DNA of 64,000 bases from Rhodanobacter sp. A1T4 (GCF_014207185.1 NZ_JACHCP010000008.1:186001-250000), one strand, 5' to 3'; counted from the first letter of the stretch, positions 44,691 to 54,457 are shown. Notes: a model not told the origin generated them from the sequence alone. A program made the numbers and translations.

Positions 44691-44887
44691 ACGAAATATA
44701 GCTCTGGTCGGGCAAGACTATCTTTATCAAAAAGGAAGAGGATCTTGCGCGGAAGTGCTGAAATTATTGCGGGGAGCGAAATGATGAAGACCGATACGTA
44801 GCTTGTTTATTTAAATTTACGCGCATGAACCGGGCCGATTGCGATTCTCGCGGACGAGCATGCGCACTTGAATAGGGAGCCTGGCTC

Positions 44888-46333
44888 GTGACGATTGCAG
44901 CGAATTTCCCTTATCCACGGGCGAATCCCATCAAAGACTGGGCTCCCGACTCATGGCAGCGGCGCGTCGCTTTGCAACAGCCGCAGTACGAAGATATGAA
45001 CGAGCTTTCTCGGGTAACCACCAAGCTGAGTCAGCTTCCGCCGCTGGTGACCTCAAATGAAGTGCTAGCCTTAAAGCATGCGTTGGCCGAAGCGCAGGAA
45101 GGACGAAGTTTTCTGCTACAGGGTGGCGATTGCGCGGAAGCATTTGCCGATTGCGTCAGCCCGATCATTTCCAACCGGTTAAAGTTACTGCTGCAAATGA
45201 GTCTGGTGCTGGTGCACGGGCTCAAGATGCCCGTGTTGCGGGTAGGGCGTTTTGCCGGGCAATATGCCAAGCCGCGTTCGACCGATAGCGAGACACGCGA
45301 CGGCGTGACGCTACCGAGCTTCCGCGGCGATATGGTCAACGGATTGGCTTTTACGCCCGAGGCGCGCCTCGCTGATCCACGACGATTGACGCAGGCGCAT
45401 GCGCATTCGGCCCTGACCATGAACTTTGTGCGTGCTCTGGTCGATGGCGGCTTTGCTGATTTACGTCATCCGGAATACTGGGAGCTAGCCTGGGTCGAAC
45501 ATGCGCCGCTGGCGGCCGAGTATCGCCATATGGTCGTGAATATCGGCGACTCGCTGCGCTTCATGGAAACGCTGGCGGGACCCATTGATGGTTGTGCACG
45601 CGTGGATTTCTTCACGTCCCACGAGGCTTTGCTATTGCACTACGAGCAGACCATGACCCGCCAGGTGCCGCGTCACCACGGCTGGTTCAATCTGTCCACG
45701 CACTTTCCTTGGATCGGCATGCGTACGGCGGCCCTAGACGGTGCTCATACCGAATATTTTCGCGGCATACGCAACCCGATCGCTGTGAAGGTTGGACCTT
45801 CGATGGAGCCTGACGCGCTGCTGCGGCTGATTGACGTACTCAATCCGGGCGACGAACCAGGACGTCTGACCCTTATTCATCGCATGGGCTATGCGCAAAT
45901 TGCCAGCGGGTTGCCACCTCTGCTGCGCGCCGTGCAGAGTGCAGGAAGGCGCGTTCTTTGGGTGGCCGATCCGATGCACGGCAACACCGAAAGCACGTCG
46001 AATGGCTACAAAACGCGTCGCTTCGACAATATTCGTGGCGAGCTGGAACAAGCGTTCGACATCCATGCCGCGGAAGGAACCCGATTGGGCGGTGTGCACC
46101 TGGAGCTTACTGGCGAAGCAGTCACCGAATGCATCGGCGGTGCGCGCGATCTCAATGAAACCGACCTTGCCCGAGCATATAAATCGATGGTCGATCCGCG
46201 GCTCAACTACGAGCAATCATTGGAACTCGCGATGTTGATCGTACGCAAGTCGGGCCATTTGGATGCAGGAAACCTGTCGATGTCGCAGGCAAGTCATTTT
46301 ATGGAATCACGTTCACCGATGACGACGGCATGA
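44888..46333 (+). CDS. Class II DAHP synthase, intact
   Basis: 481 residues: phosphoenolpyruvate plus erythrose 4-phosphate to 3-deoxy-D-arabino-heptulosonate 7-phosphate, the entry to the shikimate pathway. All metal ligands are present: Cys in LQGGDCAE, His in DPMHGNT, Glu in HLELTG, Asp in VDPRLNYEQ. VGRFAGQYAKPRS and HRMGYAQ bind substrates. As in phenazine clusters (PhzC), a dedicated copy pushes carbon toward chorismate. GTG start with GGGAG at good spacing. It has its own 197-base upstream region without a palindromic operator. Confidence 0.9.
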   Translation: MTIAANFPYPRANPIKDWAPDSWQRRVALQQPQYEDMNELSRVTTKLSQLPPLVTSNEVLALKHALAEAQEGRSFLLQGGDCAEAFADCVSPIISNRLKLLLQMSLVLVHGLKMPVLRVGRFAGQYAKPRSTDSETRDGVTLPSFRGDMVNGLAFTPEARLADPRRLTQAHAHSALTMNFVRALVDGGFADLRHPEYWELAWVEHAPLAAEYRHMVVNIGDSLRFMETLAGPIDGCARVDFFTSHEALLLHYEQTMTRQVPRHHGWFNLSTHFPWIGMRTAALDGAHTEYFRGIRNPIAVKVGPSMEPDALLRLIDVLNPGDEPGRLTLIHRMGYAQIASGLPPLLRAVQSAGRRVLWVADPMHGNTESTSNGYKTRRFDNIRGELEQAFDIHAAEGTRLGGVHLELTGEAVTECIGGARDLNETDLARAYKSMVDPRLNYEQSLELAMLIVRKSGHLDAGNLSMSQASHFMESRSPMTTA

Positions 46334-46386
46334 TGGTCGGAGCGGTAAGCGCCGACGTCGCCATAGTCAGCGAAGAGCTACGCTAG

Positions 46387-47652
46387 ATGGAAACGGAATG
46401 CATAGAAACGGCATATGTCGAGCGGCTAGAGCCTGGAGTAACGACGGCATTATTGCCAAGGTGGATCACCTTGTTGTTGGCGACTGCCTGCGGAATGATC
46501 GTCGCCAGCCTCTATTATGTTCAACCGTTGATTGGCCCCATTAGCGCGGCCTTGGGTCTGTCCCCGCAGTCGGCGGGACTAATCGTCACGATGACCCAAG
46601 TGGGTTATGGGGTGAGCCTGATTCTTGTCGTGCCGCTGGCTGACATCGTTGAAAATCGACGCCTGATCGTCATGGCTTTGATCGCCAGCACGTTTGCCTT
46701 GTTCGTTGCCGGCATCTCGCAGCACGCACCGATCTTTATGTTGGCAATGTTCTTTATCGGGTTGAGCGCTGTCGCGGCGCAGATCGTCATGCCTTACGCC
46801 TCACATCTTGTCGCGCCGGCCGCGCGTGGTCACGCGCTCGGAAAAGTGGTGAGCGGCCTTATGCTGGGGATTATGCTGTCGCGTCCCGCGGCGAGCTTCC
46901 TGACCCATCTCGGCTCATGGCGCACAGTGTTCTACCTGGCAGCTATCGGCATGGCGGTTCTGGCTGGTGTGCTGATCCTTTTGCTGCCAGCACGGCGCCC
47001 CGAGCCCGGCCTGACGTACGGTGCATTGCTCAGGTCGATGCTACGGCTTTTTATCCAGACGCCGCTGTTGCGACGACGCGCTTTCTATCACGCGTGCCTG
47101 TTCGGCGCCTTCAGCTTATTCTGGACGACCGTTCCACTATTGTTGGCTGGGCCGGAATTTGGATTGTCGCAAGCTGGCATTGCGTGGTTTGCATTGGCAG
47201 GTGTTGCCGGTGCGATTGCAGCGCCGATTGCGGGAAAGTTTGCCGACAAGGGGCTGAGTCGACTGCTTACAGGTTTCGCGATCTTGCTTGTGGCGCTCTC
47301 ATTCTTGATGACGTATGGAAAGGGCGATTTTTCGACCCGGCTAGCAATGTTCGTGGTGGCCGCCATCGTGCTCGATTTTGGGGTATCGATGAATTTTGTG
47401 GTTGGCCAGCGGGCAATCTTCGCTTTGGCCCCAGAATACCGAGGCCGGCTCAATGGCATATATATCGCCATTTTTTTTATGGGTGGCGCCACGGGCTCTG
47501 CCGTCGGCGCGTGGACTTTCACGAAGTCTGGTTGGCTGTTTACTTCATGGATCGGATTTGCGCTGCCAGTGCTGGCGTTACTTTATTACTTCACTGAACA
47601 TCGGGTGCTCATCAGACCCCAGGTGTCGGACTCGACCAGCCGAAAGCAGTAG
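46387..47652 (+). CDS. MFS transporter, C-terminus altered by an IS scar
   Basis: 421 residues with 12 predicted helices, major facilitator superfamily; DIVENRRLIVMALIAS and EYRGRLNGIYIAIFFMGGA match the drug/sugar efflux subgroup. Follows DAHP synthase by 53 bases, so likely cotranscribed and a candidate exporter. The last ~10 codons and stop lie in the antisense of an IS3 OrfA fragment (47616-47687), so the native tail was replaced. All transmembrane helices precede that point, hence function may be retained. Confidence 0.8.
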   Translation: METECIETAYVERLEPGVTTALLPRWITLLLATACGMIVASLYYVQPLIGPISAALGLSPQSAGLIVTMTQVGYGVSLILVVPLADIVENRRLIVMALIASTFALFVAGISQHAPIFMLAMFFIGLSAVAAQIVMPYASHLVAPAARGHALGKVVSGLMLGIMLSRPAASFLTHLGSWRTVFYLAAIGMAVLAGVLILLLPARRPEPGLTYGALLRSMLRLFIQTPLLRRRAFYHACLFGAFSLFWTTVPLLLAGPEFGLSQAGIAWFALAGVAGAIAAPIAGKFADKGLSRLLTGFAILLVALSFLMTYGKGDFSTRLAMFVVAAIVLDFGVSMNFVVGQRAIFALAPEYRGRLNGIYIAIFFMGGATGSAVGAWTFTKSGWLFTSWIGFALPVLALLYYFTEHRVLIRPQVSDSTSRKQ

Positions 47653-47687
47653 GTAACCTGTTCTTCGGTAAATCGTGACTTCTTCAT
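47616..47687 (-). pseudogene. IS3 OrfA 5' fragment
   Basis: Minus strand: AGGAGG, then ATG 47687 and MKKSRFTEEQVTYCFRLVES, the standard N-terminus of IS3-family OrfA. It breaks off inside the MFS gene 3' end. The matching downstream part of an OrfA lies on the other strand at 47820, so two copies or an inversion were involved. Confidence 0.75.
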
Positions 47688-47819
47688 CGCTCCTCCTTTG
47701 AGCCTTCTGGGTCTGGAATGAAGCGACCGTAACTCTACTTTTTAGTGGTGTCGAAAAAGCGAGTCAAAGTTAATCTCTAGTAGATGAAGAACTCCTACCT
47801 AGGTAGCCGATGTCCGCCG

Positions 47820-48090
47820 GCCGATGGGTATCAGCGAAGCGACGCTCTACGTTAGGAAGAAGAAGTACGCGAATATGGGTGCAGCTGAACTGCAGCAGCT
47901 GCAAGAGAGAATAGCCGTCTCAAACGATTGGTCGAAGACCTGACCTTGGGCAAGCAGATCCTGTATGAGGTGATTCAAAAAAATGTGAGGCCAGCCCACA
48001 AGCGCGTCGCGTGCTCACCTGAAACCGCTCATAGATCCATCGAGCGACATTTTGAAGGCGGACTGGCCAATACGCGTCCCGCAAATGAGT
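47820..48090 (+). pseudogene. IS3 OrfA 3' part and OrfB start, decayed
   Basis: MGISEATLYVRKKKYANMGA continues the OrfA pattern. After a frameshift come SRLKRLVEDLTLGKQILYEV (leucine-zipper segment) and IQKNVRPAHKRV, the OrfA end and OrfB-type start. Stops follow near 48090. The rest of 47690-48458 shows no gene. Confidence 0.75.
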
Positions 48091-48458
48091 AGCACTCGTC
48101 CGTTCCCTGTGACAGAGTGTTGAACACCGAGCAATGGCAGTTGCTGCGGCGGATAGAGCAACGTAGCAAACCGTCCACGCCCCTCCATCGGCATGATGAG
48201 CGTGCTTGATCGTAGCCAACCTGGGTGGATAATCCCCATGCAGCTTGCTGCTGGGTATCAAGATTGCCATGAAACAAAGCCTGCGCCGAAAGCGGCAGGG
48301 AATATGACCCGAAGATATTTCCAACACTAAGCGCACGGGACGTCCATAATTGGACACTTTGTGGGCTCGACCGGGTACGACTGCATGAGTCGTATCAAAT
48401 GCTTCCAAGCGTCGACTCGGAGATGCGATAAAGAGACAGGCCTTTGCCGAGGGGACAT

Positions 48459-49472
48459 CTACTCATACGGACGTCCTTCAACGATCGATTCCCGACCGAT
48501 ATACGTCACACAAGTTAATGTAAAACCCGCTGCTTTGAATATACGCCGGTAATCTTCTTCGGTCCGCTCTCGTCCTGTAAGCATAACCAGCATATTTATA
48601 TCCATCCAACGCGCGGGATCCGCTTGGCCAGACGGTTTCAATACGGACTCAATAACCAAAAGTCGTCCGTGGCGAACAATTGCTTTGCGACAGTTACTCA
48701 AAATTCGCACTGACTCATCGTCGTCCCAGTCGTGCAGAATGCGTTTATATATATACGCATCCCCACCTTTGGGAACTGATACGAACATATCGGAGCATAC
48801 TACTTCAATCCTAGATGGTAGATCTTCTGACTTAACCCTCTCCACAACAGAAGGTAAGTCGCATAACACTCCCTTTGACCGCGTGTTATTTTCCAAGATG
48901 CCACGCAGAAACGCCCCCGACCCGCCGCCCACGTCCACTATCTTCTCGAAGATGGAGAAATCGTAGGTGTCGAGGGCCGACTGCAAGCTAATCTTGCTGC
49001 CACCTTCCATGGCGATATGGAAGATCGCAGCTGCAGATGGGTTTTTCTCAAGGTAGTCGAACAAGCCCTCGCCATAGATCTTGTCGAAGGCGGGCTTCCC
49101 AGTTTTGACCGTCTCTAGCAGGTTGCCCCAAGGTTCCCAGAAAAAAGATTGCCCATAGAGCAAAGCCATACCTCGTATAGATTGTGAATGGTCGGACCGT
49201 AGATAGTCGCCACGTTCAGTAAGAGAATAATGCCCACTGCTATTCTCGAATAACAAGTCTAACGAGGAGAGAAAGCTCAACAGCCTACCCAGTGCATCCG
49301 CGTTAACTTCACAATCTATGGCTAGTTCATTTGCACTCTTTTCACCATTTGATAAAAAATCAAATATTCCAAGGCAAGACGCAACATAAATAGCCTGGCT
49401 AGCCATAAATCCCCATATCATCTGAATCAACTCAGGAAGTGGGGATGTCTTCGATCCTACATCTGGCGACAT
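48459..49472 (-). CDS. SAM-dependent O-methyltransferase
   Basis: About 337 residues, plant-COMT/CrtF-like fold. N-terminal winged-helix dimerisation domain (NELAIDCEVNADALGRLLSF, YSLTERGDYLRSD). SAM motif KIVDVGGGSGAFLRGIL, then the post-motifs RILHDWDDDESVRIL (catalytic-His region) and RLLVIESVL. Suited to methylating a phenol or catechol hydroxyl, hence a plausible tailoring enzyme for a DHB-derived product. It looks more AT-rich than the neighbouring genes and lies between IS3 scars, suggesting recent gain. Start ATG 49472 or GTG 49475. Confidence 0.8.
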   Translation of the reverse strand: MSPDVGSKTSPLPELIQMIWGFMASQAIYVASCLGIFDFLSNGEKSANELAIDCEVNADALGRLLSFLSSLDLLFENSSGHYSLTERGDYLRSDHSQSIRGMALLYGQSFFWEPWGNLLETVKTGKPAFDKIYGEGLFDYLEKNPSAAAIFHIAMEGGSKISLQSALDTYDFSIFEKIVDVGGGSGAFLRGILENNTRSKGVLCDLPSVVERVKSEDLPSRIEVVCSDMFVSVPKGGDAYIYKRILHDWDDDESVRILSNCRKAIVRHGRLLVIESVLKPSGQADPARWMDINMLVMLTGRERTEEDYRRIFKAAGFTLTCVTYIGRESIVEGRPYE

Positions 49473-49953
49473 CACATTTATTCCAGCAACTTATGAAAGT
49501 TAAGAATCGTCATTCCGCACGTGTTTAATCGAACAACGAAACTTTACAAATTGTAAAACTGAAACATTTTTCAATACTTCTTATTCGTGAAAAGATACTC
49601 CACAATGATATGACCACCACGTGCAACGAAGTCAGCTAGTGCCAACTAGTCGCTGATCTCCAGACCGGCAAAACGCTGGAGGGTGGCGCGATCCAACAGC
49701 GAATACTCTATGACGTCATCGGACATACAATACTAACGGCCCAATCATCAACTCAATCGAATACGCGTCTCGGATCACTCAGTCGATCAGGCTTAGCACT
49801 GTGTTCTTCTCTGTCAAACAGGCTGATCATCAGTTGGCCTCCGGCATACGCAGAACACTCACGTTATAAAGACGCTCGATTTAGAGATGCCTATAGGCTT
49901 CCAGTAAGAAATTGCTATCACGTGACGTGCGTTTATGAGTACTAATACTTAAA

Positions 49954-49989
49954 TAACGATCGTTACGTTAGACTAGATGACGATCGTTA
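49954..49989. promoter_or_regulatory. Double palindromic operator, site e
   Basis: TAACGATCGTTA (49954-49965) and TGACGATCGTTA (49978-49989), centres 24 bp apart. It lies in the 840-base region between the methyltransferase (start 49472) and the small secreted protein (50316). That region contains, besides this, only an IS3 fragment. Confidence 0.75.
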
Positions 49990-50174
49990 CTTAGTCAACG
50001 GGCGACTAGGATTTATGATTGAGGTCGAAGGTCTATGCTAAACGCCAGCGAATACTAGCAATCGAGTGGCGGGGTTATCTGACACCGAGCCTGCCTGAAA
50101 ATACCCCATCGCGCTGGCGACCGAGCGATGCTCGGTCATTTGCCTGATCGTCGGCTACGACACGAAACCGGTTG

Positions 50175-50235
50175 AGGCAGTAGAGGAGGAGAACAGTAAG
50201 CTCAAGCAACTGGTTGCGGACCTGAGTCTAGTTCT
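50175..50235 (+). pseudogene. IS3 OrfA fragment
   Basis: Plus strand EAVEEENSKLKQLVADLSL, the coiled-coil end of an IS3-family OrfA. No start, no OrfB. It marks the right edge of the biosynthetic region. Confidence 0.6.
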
Positions 50236-50315
50236 ACGGTACCTGAGACGGCGGGCCATTTCCCGGTTTCGAGCTTTGTTTACTGCAGTGCATTCACCAG
50301 AAGAGGGATGTGAGC

Positions 50316-50717
50316 ATGTCGAAGTTGAATAGGGCAATCAACGTGGCGCTGACCACATTGGCACTATCGGGCGCAGCGAACGGGCAGACTAAGAAGGAGG
50401 TGCGTTCCATCGACGATCTCCCGCAGTTTTCCTATCCGATAAAAGGCACGGTCGCGGACGTGCTTTCATCGCCGCCGGCTTCGTTCGAAGCCACCGTGTC
50501 ACAGATGCGCGTCGACATCGATCGCGTGCTCAATGATTACGATATCCACGACAGCGCCACGCTGCGTGGTTTGCTGCAGGCAAAGCTTGGCGCACAGATC
50601 GCCTCGGGTAAGGAAGACAAGGCGGCATTGGCGACGATTGAGCAACTGCGATCACACCAAGACAAAGAAGAAGCTCGCCTTATCGCGGGCCTGGCGCCAT
50701 GTGAGCCATTTGCGTAG
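50316..50717 (+). CDS. Hypothetical exported protein, possibly truncated
   Basis: About 133 residues starting MSKLNRAINVALTTLALSGA, a signal peptide cleaved after ANG|QT. The mature part (VRSIDDLPQFSYPIKGTVAD, then VLNDYDIHDSATLRGLLQ) resembles from memory the N-terminal portion of larger uncharacterised Xanthomonadales proteins, so the C-terminus may be missing. AGAGGG lies 8 bases before ATG 50316. Operator e is ~330 bases upstream. Function unknown. Confidence 0.5.
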   Translation: MSKLNRAINVALTTLALSGAANGQTKKEVRSIDDLPQFSYPIKGTVADVLSSPPASFEATVSQMRVDIDRVLNDYDIHDSATLRGLLQAKLGAQIASGKEDKAALATIEQLRSHQDKEEARLIAGLAPCEPFA

Positions 50718-50879
50718 GAATTCTGCCGTGGGCGCCGAGGTTTTACTGCCGAGAACACACAGCTGGTAGGGAAGTTGGCGGGAACGTCCACGAGACGGCG
50801 CCTTGGGTGCATCACCAATTTCGCATAATGTATATTATGTCCAATTGCGAAATGGGCACGCAAAACCGGCATGCACGAT

Positions 50880-52184
50880 CTAGAGTTTACGGCTTTGCGC
50901 AACAGCGTCCGGGGTGACCGTTCCCTGCTTGTTCCCGAAGTGTGAGATGACATAGTTCGCCAAAGCCGCTACCTCCGTATCGGAGTAAGCATGGCCGAAT
51001 GCCGGCATGAAGACATCGTGCCCATCGAGACGCATCCTGGAACCATGCAATATGACCTGGGTGACATTGCCACCGCTGATGTCATTCACCCCACGCGTAC
51101 CCAGCAACGAGGCGTACGGTGTCTCCTGGCCTTGGCCGTTCCATTGGTGGCAGCTTGCGCAGGCGCTTTCGAAGAGTTTTAGTCCCGCGCTGTTTGCATC
51201 TGTGCTGTCTCCGCCTGGGGCTGTGTCGCTGGAGGCCAGCGCAGGTGCCGCTTTCACATCGATCGTGATCGGGTCCTTCCCTTCCCGTGCGGGAACGTTG
51301 CGCAGATAGGTCACCAGGGCAGCCGTGTCTTCGGGCTTCAGGTACTGAAGGCTGTTATCAACAGCCTCGCCCATCGGTCCGGAGGCGGATCCACGCCCAT
51401 CCGCGTGTCCAGTGGATAGATAGCTAGCGATCTCGGCGTCAGTCCACGCGCCTATACCGTGTGTCGCATCCGATGTGATGTTGTAGGCATGCCAGCCCTG
51501 CAATAGCTCACCAGACAGTTCTTTGCCGTGCTCCAGACCGAAGCCCACGTTTCGTGGCGTGTGGCATTCCGCACAATGCCCCAGCGCGCCTGCAAGATAG
51601 GCACCGCTATTCCATTGCGGTGATTTCGCCGCATCGGCGACGAAGCGCTGGCTTTTGAAGAACGCTGCATTCCAGAAGCCCATGGCCCAGCGCTGGTTGA
51701 AGGGAAAACCGAGATCATTGGGTTTGTCCGACTGCGAAATCTTCGGCAGGCTGAAGAGGTAGGCCTTTATGGCGAGGACATCGCTGCGGCTCAGCTGCGT
51801 GTACGAGGTATAGGGGAACGCCGGGTACAGCCGTTTGCCATCCTTGCGCACGCCTTCGCGTACCGCGTGAACGAAATCATCATCGCTCCAGCTGCCGATG
51901 CCGGTTTGCGTGTCGGCTGTGATGTTTGACGAATAAATTGTGCCGAACGGCAGGCGGAACGCGACACCACCGGCAAACGGCTTGCCCGAATCAGGAACGG
52001 TGTGACAGGCGGTGCAGTCGGCAGCCTTGGCGAGATATTCGCCGCGCACTAGCACGTCGGCGGTGGCAGGAGCGCCGGCGATTGCCGGCGCCGTGCCGTC
52101 GGAGCTGTCAGTGCGATTCAGCGCAAAATACGCCACACTGCCGAGAACCAGCACGAGGACAACGATGATGAGGAAGCGTTTCAC
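50880..52184 (-). CDS. Triheme membrane-anchored cytochrome c (dehydrogenase subunit)
   Basis: 434 residues. N-terminal membrane anchor (FLIIVVLVLVLGSVAYFAL), then three c-type heme sites CTACH (57-61), CAECH and CASCH. This matches the cytochrome c subunit of PQQ-alcohol dehydrogenases and of IorAB-type aldehyde/N-heterocycle oxidoreductases. It passes electrons from the molybdenum enzyme to the respiratory chain in the periplasm. GTG start overlaps the Mo subunit stop (GTGA), so translationally coupled. Last gene of the three-gene operon. Confidence 0.85.
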   Translation of the reverse strand: MKRFLIIVVLVLVLGSVAYFALNRTDSSDGTAPAIAGAPATADVLVRGEYLAKAADCTACHTVPDSGKPFAGGVAFRLPFGTIYSSNITADTQTGIGSWSDDDFVHAVREGVRKDGKRLYPAFPYTSYTQLSRSDVLAIKAYLFSLPKISQSDKPNDLGFPFNQRWAMGFWNAAFFKSQRFVADAAKSPQWNSGAYLAGALGHCAECHTPRNVGFGLEHGKELSGELLQGWHAYNITSDATHGIGAWTDAEIASYLSTGHADGRGSASGPMGEAVDNSLQYLKPEDTAALVTYLRNVPAREGKDPITIDVKAAPALASSDTAPGGDSTDANSAGLKLFESACASCHQWNGQGQETPYASLLGTRGVNDISGGNVTQVILHGSRMRLDGHDVFMPAFGHAYSDTEVAALANYVISHFGNKQGTVTPDAVAQSRKL

Positions 52185-54457
52185 GCGTCGCTCCTCCCCT
52201 GGTCGGCGGCGGTTGCAGATACCACACGCTTGAGTGCGTTGGCATCCTGCACGAGAAGATTACGGTCCACCGGAAGTTTGTAGAGGCGCACGCCCGTTGC
52301 AGCGAAGATCGCGTTGGCCAGGGCGGGCGCCGCGATCGCGGTACCGACTTCGCCCAGGCCACCGGGCGCTTCGTTATTTTCGATGCGATGGACTTCGATC
52401 AATGGCGTTTCGTTGATCCGCAGGTTTCGATAGTCGTTGAAATTGCTCTGCTCGATGGCGCCATCCTTGATCGTGATCTCGCTGTAAAGCGCGGCACTGA
52501 GACCAAACAGAAGTCCCCCCTGGATCTGTGCCTCGATGGAGCTGGGATTGACCCCGATGCCACAGTCCAATGCGACCACGGCACGACGCAGACGTACTTC
52601 ACCCTGCGGAGTGACCTCAGCCTCGACGATGGCACACACCCGGCTCCCAAACGGTTCACCTAACGCGATGCCGCGGGCAACTCGTGCAGGTAGTGGCTGA
52701 GCGCCCCACCCGATTTTCTCGGCGGCCAGGTTGAGTACGGCCAAGGTCCGCGGATTTTTCTGCAACAAGGCACGTCGATATTCCAGCGGATCCTTGCCGG
52801 CGTGATGTGCGAGCTCGTCCATGAAGCTTTCGACGACGAACAGGTTATGCGTTGATCCCACGCCCCGCCACCATCCGACGATCAGGCCAGGAGGCATGTC
52901 GTGGCGAATCCACTCGACCTTGAGGTTCGGGATTTCGTAAGGCACTTCCACGACGCATTCGACCGCATCGCTGTCGAGGCCATCCTTGCCCATGGCCATC
53001 GGCGCCCAACGCCCCAGCACGGTGCCGCCGCTGGTGCGATAGCCATACCAGGCTGGTCGGCCATTCGCGTCGAGTACGGCTGAGATGCGATCGTGGTACA
53101 TCGGACGCACGCGATCGTGACGAATGTCCTCCTCACGCGTCCAGACGACCTTGAGCGGATACGACACCTGCTTGGCCAGGGCCAGTGCCTGCTCGACCGA
53201 ATCCGTTTCCAGGCGTCGTCCGAAGCCACCGCCGAGATACTGGTTGTGCACGATGATCTTGTCTTTGGACAGGCCCGTGATCTTTGCCGCCGCGTCGAGA
53301 ACGCGTGCAGGCACCTGGGTGCCCACCCAGATTTCGCACTTGTCGGAAGTCACGAAGATGGTGGCGTTGAGCGGCTCCATGGTGGCGTGGGCGAGCATGG
53401 GTAGTTGATAGACCGACTCGACCGTTTTCCCATCGGCTGGCCGGCTACCGACCTCGCGAGCAACGATCGACTTGCCATTGAGCGCACTCTCCGCGAGTGC
53501 GTCGCGAAGCTGCTGGGTGGTGAGGTTGGCGTTCTCGCCGCGGTCCCATTTGATCAGCAGTGCCTCGAGTCCCTGCTTTGCGGCCCAGAAATGGTCGCCG
53601 ACCACGGCGACCGCATCGGCGATGCGGATCACGTCGACGACGCCTGGCATCGCACGGGCGGCCTTGTCGTCGACCGAAGCGAGCTTGCCGTCGAAGGTAG
53701 GGCACGCCTTGACGACGGCGATCTTCATGCCGGGCACACGCACGTCCAGGCCGAACTGGGTGGCACCCTTGATCTTGTCGGCGGAATCCACACGCCGCAG
53801 CGGTTTGCCGATCAGCTTGAAATCCTTGGGGTCAGTGAGCTGCACCTTGTCCGGCATCGGCAACTGGCCTGCCGCCGAGGCCACCGCGCCGAAGCCAACG
53901 CTGCGGCCGGATGGGATGTGGTGAACCATGCCCCGGTCCACCGTGCATGTCGACGGGTCGACATGCCACTGCGTCGCCGCGGCAGTCACCAGCAGTGTCC
54001 GTGCCACGGCACCGGCTTCGCGCAGCACCTGCCAGGTGCCGCGTGTGCTGGTGGAGCCGCCGGTAATCTGGCCACCCAGGAGCGGCATGCCATACAGGTC
54101 ATCGCTGGGCGGTGAATGCTCGACGCTGATCTGATCCAGGCCCACGCCCAGTTCCTCGGCGAGCAACATGCTTGAACCGGTATAGATCGCCTGCCCCATT
54201 TCCACCGTCGGCATGACCAGCCGCACGGTGCCATCGGTGCCAATGCGGATGAAGGCATTCGGCGCGAAGGCCGGATTGCCGTCCGCCAGGGCGGCGGCGG
54301 CATCGCCCGGTTGCCGGCGCGCATTGATCGCAGCGGATGCTATGCCGCTGCCGCCCAGCCATAGAAAGGCGATCGCCAGACCACCCGACTGGATGGCATG
54401 CCGGCGATTCAGATCGATCTGGTCAGTTGTCTGAGGTCTGCCTGTTTTCAGCTTCAT
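52181..54457 (-). CDS. Molybdopterin-binding subunit, isoquinoline 1-oxidoreductase type
   Basis: About 758 residues of the xanthine dehydrogenase/aldehyde oxidase Mo-subunit family (IorB-like). Signal with twin arginine [20 protein letters not shown] suggests Tat export. The two-lobed molybdenum cofactor domain includes [14 protein letters not shown] (here [17 protein letters not shown]) and [19 protein letters not shown] near the C-terminus with the catalytic Glu. ATG 54457 overlaps the stop of the 2Fe-2S gene. Oxidises an aldehyde or aza-aromatic compound; the substrate cannot be fixed from sequence. Confidence 0.85.
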   Translation of the reverse strand: MKLKTGRPQTTDQIDLNRRHAIQSGGLAIAFLWLGGSGIASAAINARRQPGDAAAALADGNPAFAPNAFIRIGTDGTVRLVMPTVEMGQAIYTGSSMLLAEELGVGLDQISVEHSPPSDDLYGMPLLGGQITGGSTSTRGTWQVLREAGAVARTLLVTAAATQWHVDPSTCTVDRGMVHHIPSGRSVGFGAVASAAGQLPMPDKVQLTDPKDFKLIGKPLRRVDSADKIKGATQFGLDVRVPGMKIAVVKACPTFDGKLASVDDKAARAMPGVVDVIRIADAVAVVGDHFWAAKQGLEALLIKWDRGENANLTTQQLRDALAESALNGKSIVAREVGSRPADGKTVESVYQLPMLAHATMEPLNATIFVTSDKCEIWVGTQVPARVLDAAAKITGLSKDKIIVHNQYLGGGFGRRLETDSVEQALALAKQVSYPLKVVWTREEDIRHDRVRPMYHDRISAVLDANGRPAWYGYRTSGGTVLGRWAPMAMGKDGLDSDAVECVVEVPYEIPNLKVEWIRHDMPPGLIVGWWRGVGSTHNLFVVESFMDELAHHAGKDPLEYRRALLQKNPRTLAVLNLAAEKIGWGAQPLPARVARGIALGEPFGSRVCAIVEAEVTPQGEVRLRRAVVALDCGIGVNPSSIEAQIQGGLLFGLSAALYSEITIKDGAIEQSNFNDYRNLRINETPLIEVHRIENNEAPGGLGEVGTAIAAPALANAIFAATGVRLYKLPVDRNLLVQDANALKRVVSATAADQGRSDA

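Noticed and set aside
28342..47652. Phenazine biosynthesis cluster
   Set aside because: PhzC- and PhzD-like genes are present, but there is no PhzF, PhzB/A or PhzG, and the chorismate enzyme has Lys instead of Gln and no amidotransferase domain.
28342..47652. Catechol siderophore cluster
   Set aside because: DHB genes are present, but there is no NRPS, no aryl carrier domain, no TonB-dependent receptor and no Fur-like box noticed near the operon.
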